64,000 bases of DNA from VAXT01 sp963827725 (GTDB taxonomy: Bacteria > Actinomycetota > Thermoleophilia > Gaiellales > Gaiellaceae), in NCBI GenBank assembly GCA_963827725.1, contig CAWHBM010000003.1, positions 286,642-350,641 on the forward strand, read 5' to 3'. The notes below the pieces were generated by a model that was not told where the DNA came from, did not search any database, and saw nothing but the letters and a program-made list of their open reading frames with translations. Both the position numbers and the translations under genes were made by a program. Of the stretch, positions 63,028 through 64,000 are shown piece by piece (positions within the stretch are counted from its first letter, which is position 1; the number at the start of each line of letters is the position of its first letter).

Positions 63028-64000
63028 ATGGCGACCCCCGCTTCACACGCCGATCACGGGCAGGGACCTGCCCCGTTCCACCGCTCGCCCGCCGACGCGC
63101 AGAAGGCGCCGCCGGAGGAGTACCTGTATGTCGCCGCGATGCGAGCGGGAACTGGCGTCGAGGCGCCCGATTTCCTGGCCGTGGTCGACACGAACCCGGA
63201 GTCCGACACCTACGGACAGGTCGTGCACGAGACGCCGATGCGCTACGTCGGCGACGAGCTCCACCACTTCGGGTGGAACCGCTGCTCGTCGGCGTGCCAT
63301 GGCCGGACCGTTCGCACCTGATCATCCCCGGCTTTCGCTCTTCCCGCGTCTACGTCGTCAACGTCGCCGGCGACCCGCTGCGGCCGCAGATCGAGAAGGT
63401 GATCGAGCCCGACGAGATCACTCGCGCGACCGGATACACGCGACCCCACACCACGCACTGCATGCCGGGCGAGAACGTCGTGATCTCGATGCTCGGCGAT
63501 GCCGAGGGCAACGCCGCCGGCGGCTTCGCCGTGATCGATGCCACGACGTTCGAGGTCAAGGGCCGCTGGGAGAACGGCGGAGCGCTGCCGCCGATGAACT
63601 ACGACTTCTGGTACCAGCCACGCAGGAACACGCTCGTCTCCAGCGAGTTCGGCGTCCCGAACGCCTACGAGCCGGGCTTCGACCTGGCCGACGTAGAAGC
63701 CGGCCGCTACGGGCAGCGCCTGCACTTCTGGAACCTCGGGACCCGCGAGCTCGAACAGTCGATCGACCTCGGCGCGAACGGCCTCGTCCCGCTCGAGATC
63801 CGGTGGACGCCCGACCCCGAAGCGGACGAGGGCTTCGTCGGCGCTGCGCTGTCGTCGACGATCTGGCGCTTCCACCGTGCGAACGGCTCGTACGCGGCCG
63901 AGCCGGTGGTCGCGGTCGAGCCCGTCGATCTCGAGAGCTGGCCGATACCCGTTCCGGGGCTGATCACCGACCTCGTCCTCTCGTTGGACGACAAGGCCCT
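63028..64000 (+). CDS. selenium-binding protein / methanethiol oxidase (SBP56), partial, one frameshift
   Basis: The gene runs off the window end. SBP56 family features are EEYLYVAAMRAGTGVEAPDF, HHFGWNRCSSACHG with the conserved CSSxCHG, then after a frame change HLIIPGFRSSRVYVVNVAGD, YTRPHTTHCMPGENVVISML and NYDFWYQPRRNTLVSSEFGV. Bacterial SBP56 members oxidise methanethiol to formaldehyde, H2O2 and sulfide, using copper. Near 63304 one C appears to be missing (GGCCGG for GGCCCGG); restoring it gives CHGPDRSHLIIPG. ATG 63028 has an AAAGGAGAG site. It is divergent from the BTAD regulator, which may control it. Confidence 0.9.

Noticed and set aside
1..64000. CRISPR array, transposase or insertion sequence, integrase, rRNA
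   Set aside because: None was found by reading the translated frames and scanning for regular repeats; no cas, transposase or integrase motif was seen.

Overview
The window is a G+C-rich (about two thirds by eye), gene-dense piece of a bacterial chromosome. The nuoG-N order, the tandem cupin-TPR proteins, a BTAD-cyclase-ATPase regulator, a DUF6325 protein, frequent GTG/TTG starts and four-base start/stop overlaps all suggest an actinobacterium. My best guess is a soil Thermoleophilia (Gaiellales/Solirubrobacterales-like); this is inference, since there is no rRNA or other marker to confirm it.

Layout. 1-8477: 3' end of a respiratory complex I operon (nuoG partial, H, I, J, K, L, M, N). 8463-14291: a membrane adenylate cyclase, a metallo-beta-lactamase-fold hydrolase, a DUF1028 protein, two tandem cupin-TPR proteins and a short Ldh-type oxidoreductase. 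14411-28346: mostly minus-strand housekeeping genes: Mrp, inositol monophosphatase, DUF1015, an HD nuclease, an ars locus, YchF, an ECF sigma factor, methylmalonyl-CoA epimerase, a short FtsH, an NAD-salvage pair, DUF1385, an M20 peptidase and a methyltransferase. 28400-34197: rarA, osmC, a phosphoesterase, a fused EtfB-EtfA-receiver protein, a glycosyltransferase and a DUF218 protein. 34204-42855: antiporter, arylsulfatase and membrane protein (minus), then a LuxR/MalT-type regulator and a small DUF6325 cluster (plus).

43250-58420 looks like a genomic island. It starts where a SulP transporter gene is cut off and ends at a tRNA-Val-like 3' fragment. Its centre is a tightly packed minus-strand operon (52285 down to 47415). 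The operon encodes a polyprenyl diphosphate synthase, two small paralogous 'WxG' proteins, a Cys-rich HExxH protein, a class-II-cyclase-like protein, a class I isoprenoid-synthase-like protein and a third WxG protein. Divergent from it is a giant galactose-oxidase-type copper radical oxidase with a His-rich tail. I know of no described system with this gene set, and it is the main candidate for new biology here. Two membrane proteins and a GNAT enzyme flank it.

58480-64000: a cyclase-gene remnant, a very large BTAD/cyclase/ATPase regulator (minus) and the start of a selenium-binding-protein (SBP56) gene.

Quality warning. About twenty apparent frameshifts interrupt otherwise complete genes. 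About seventeen behave as one extra base, often in a short homopolymer, which points to systematic sequence error rather than gene decay. An AT-rich, poly-A insert inside the LuxR-type gene (about 39981-40048) may have the same kind of origin. I therefore give such genes one span and say where the frame changes.

A second candidate is a 19-codon, six-cysteine ORF (19716-19775). It has a strong ribosome binding site, is divergent from arsR-arsC, and shares what looks like an ArsR-controlled promoter.
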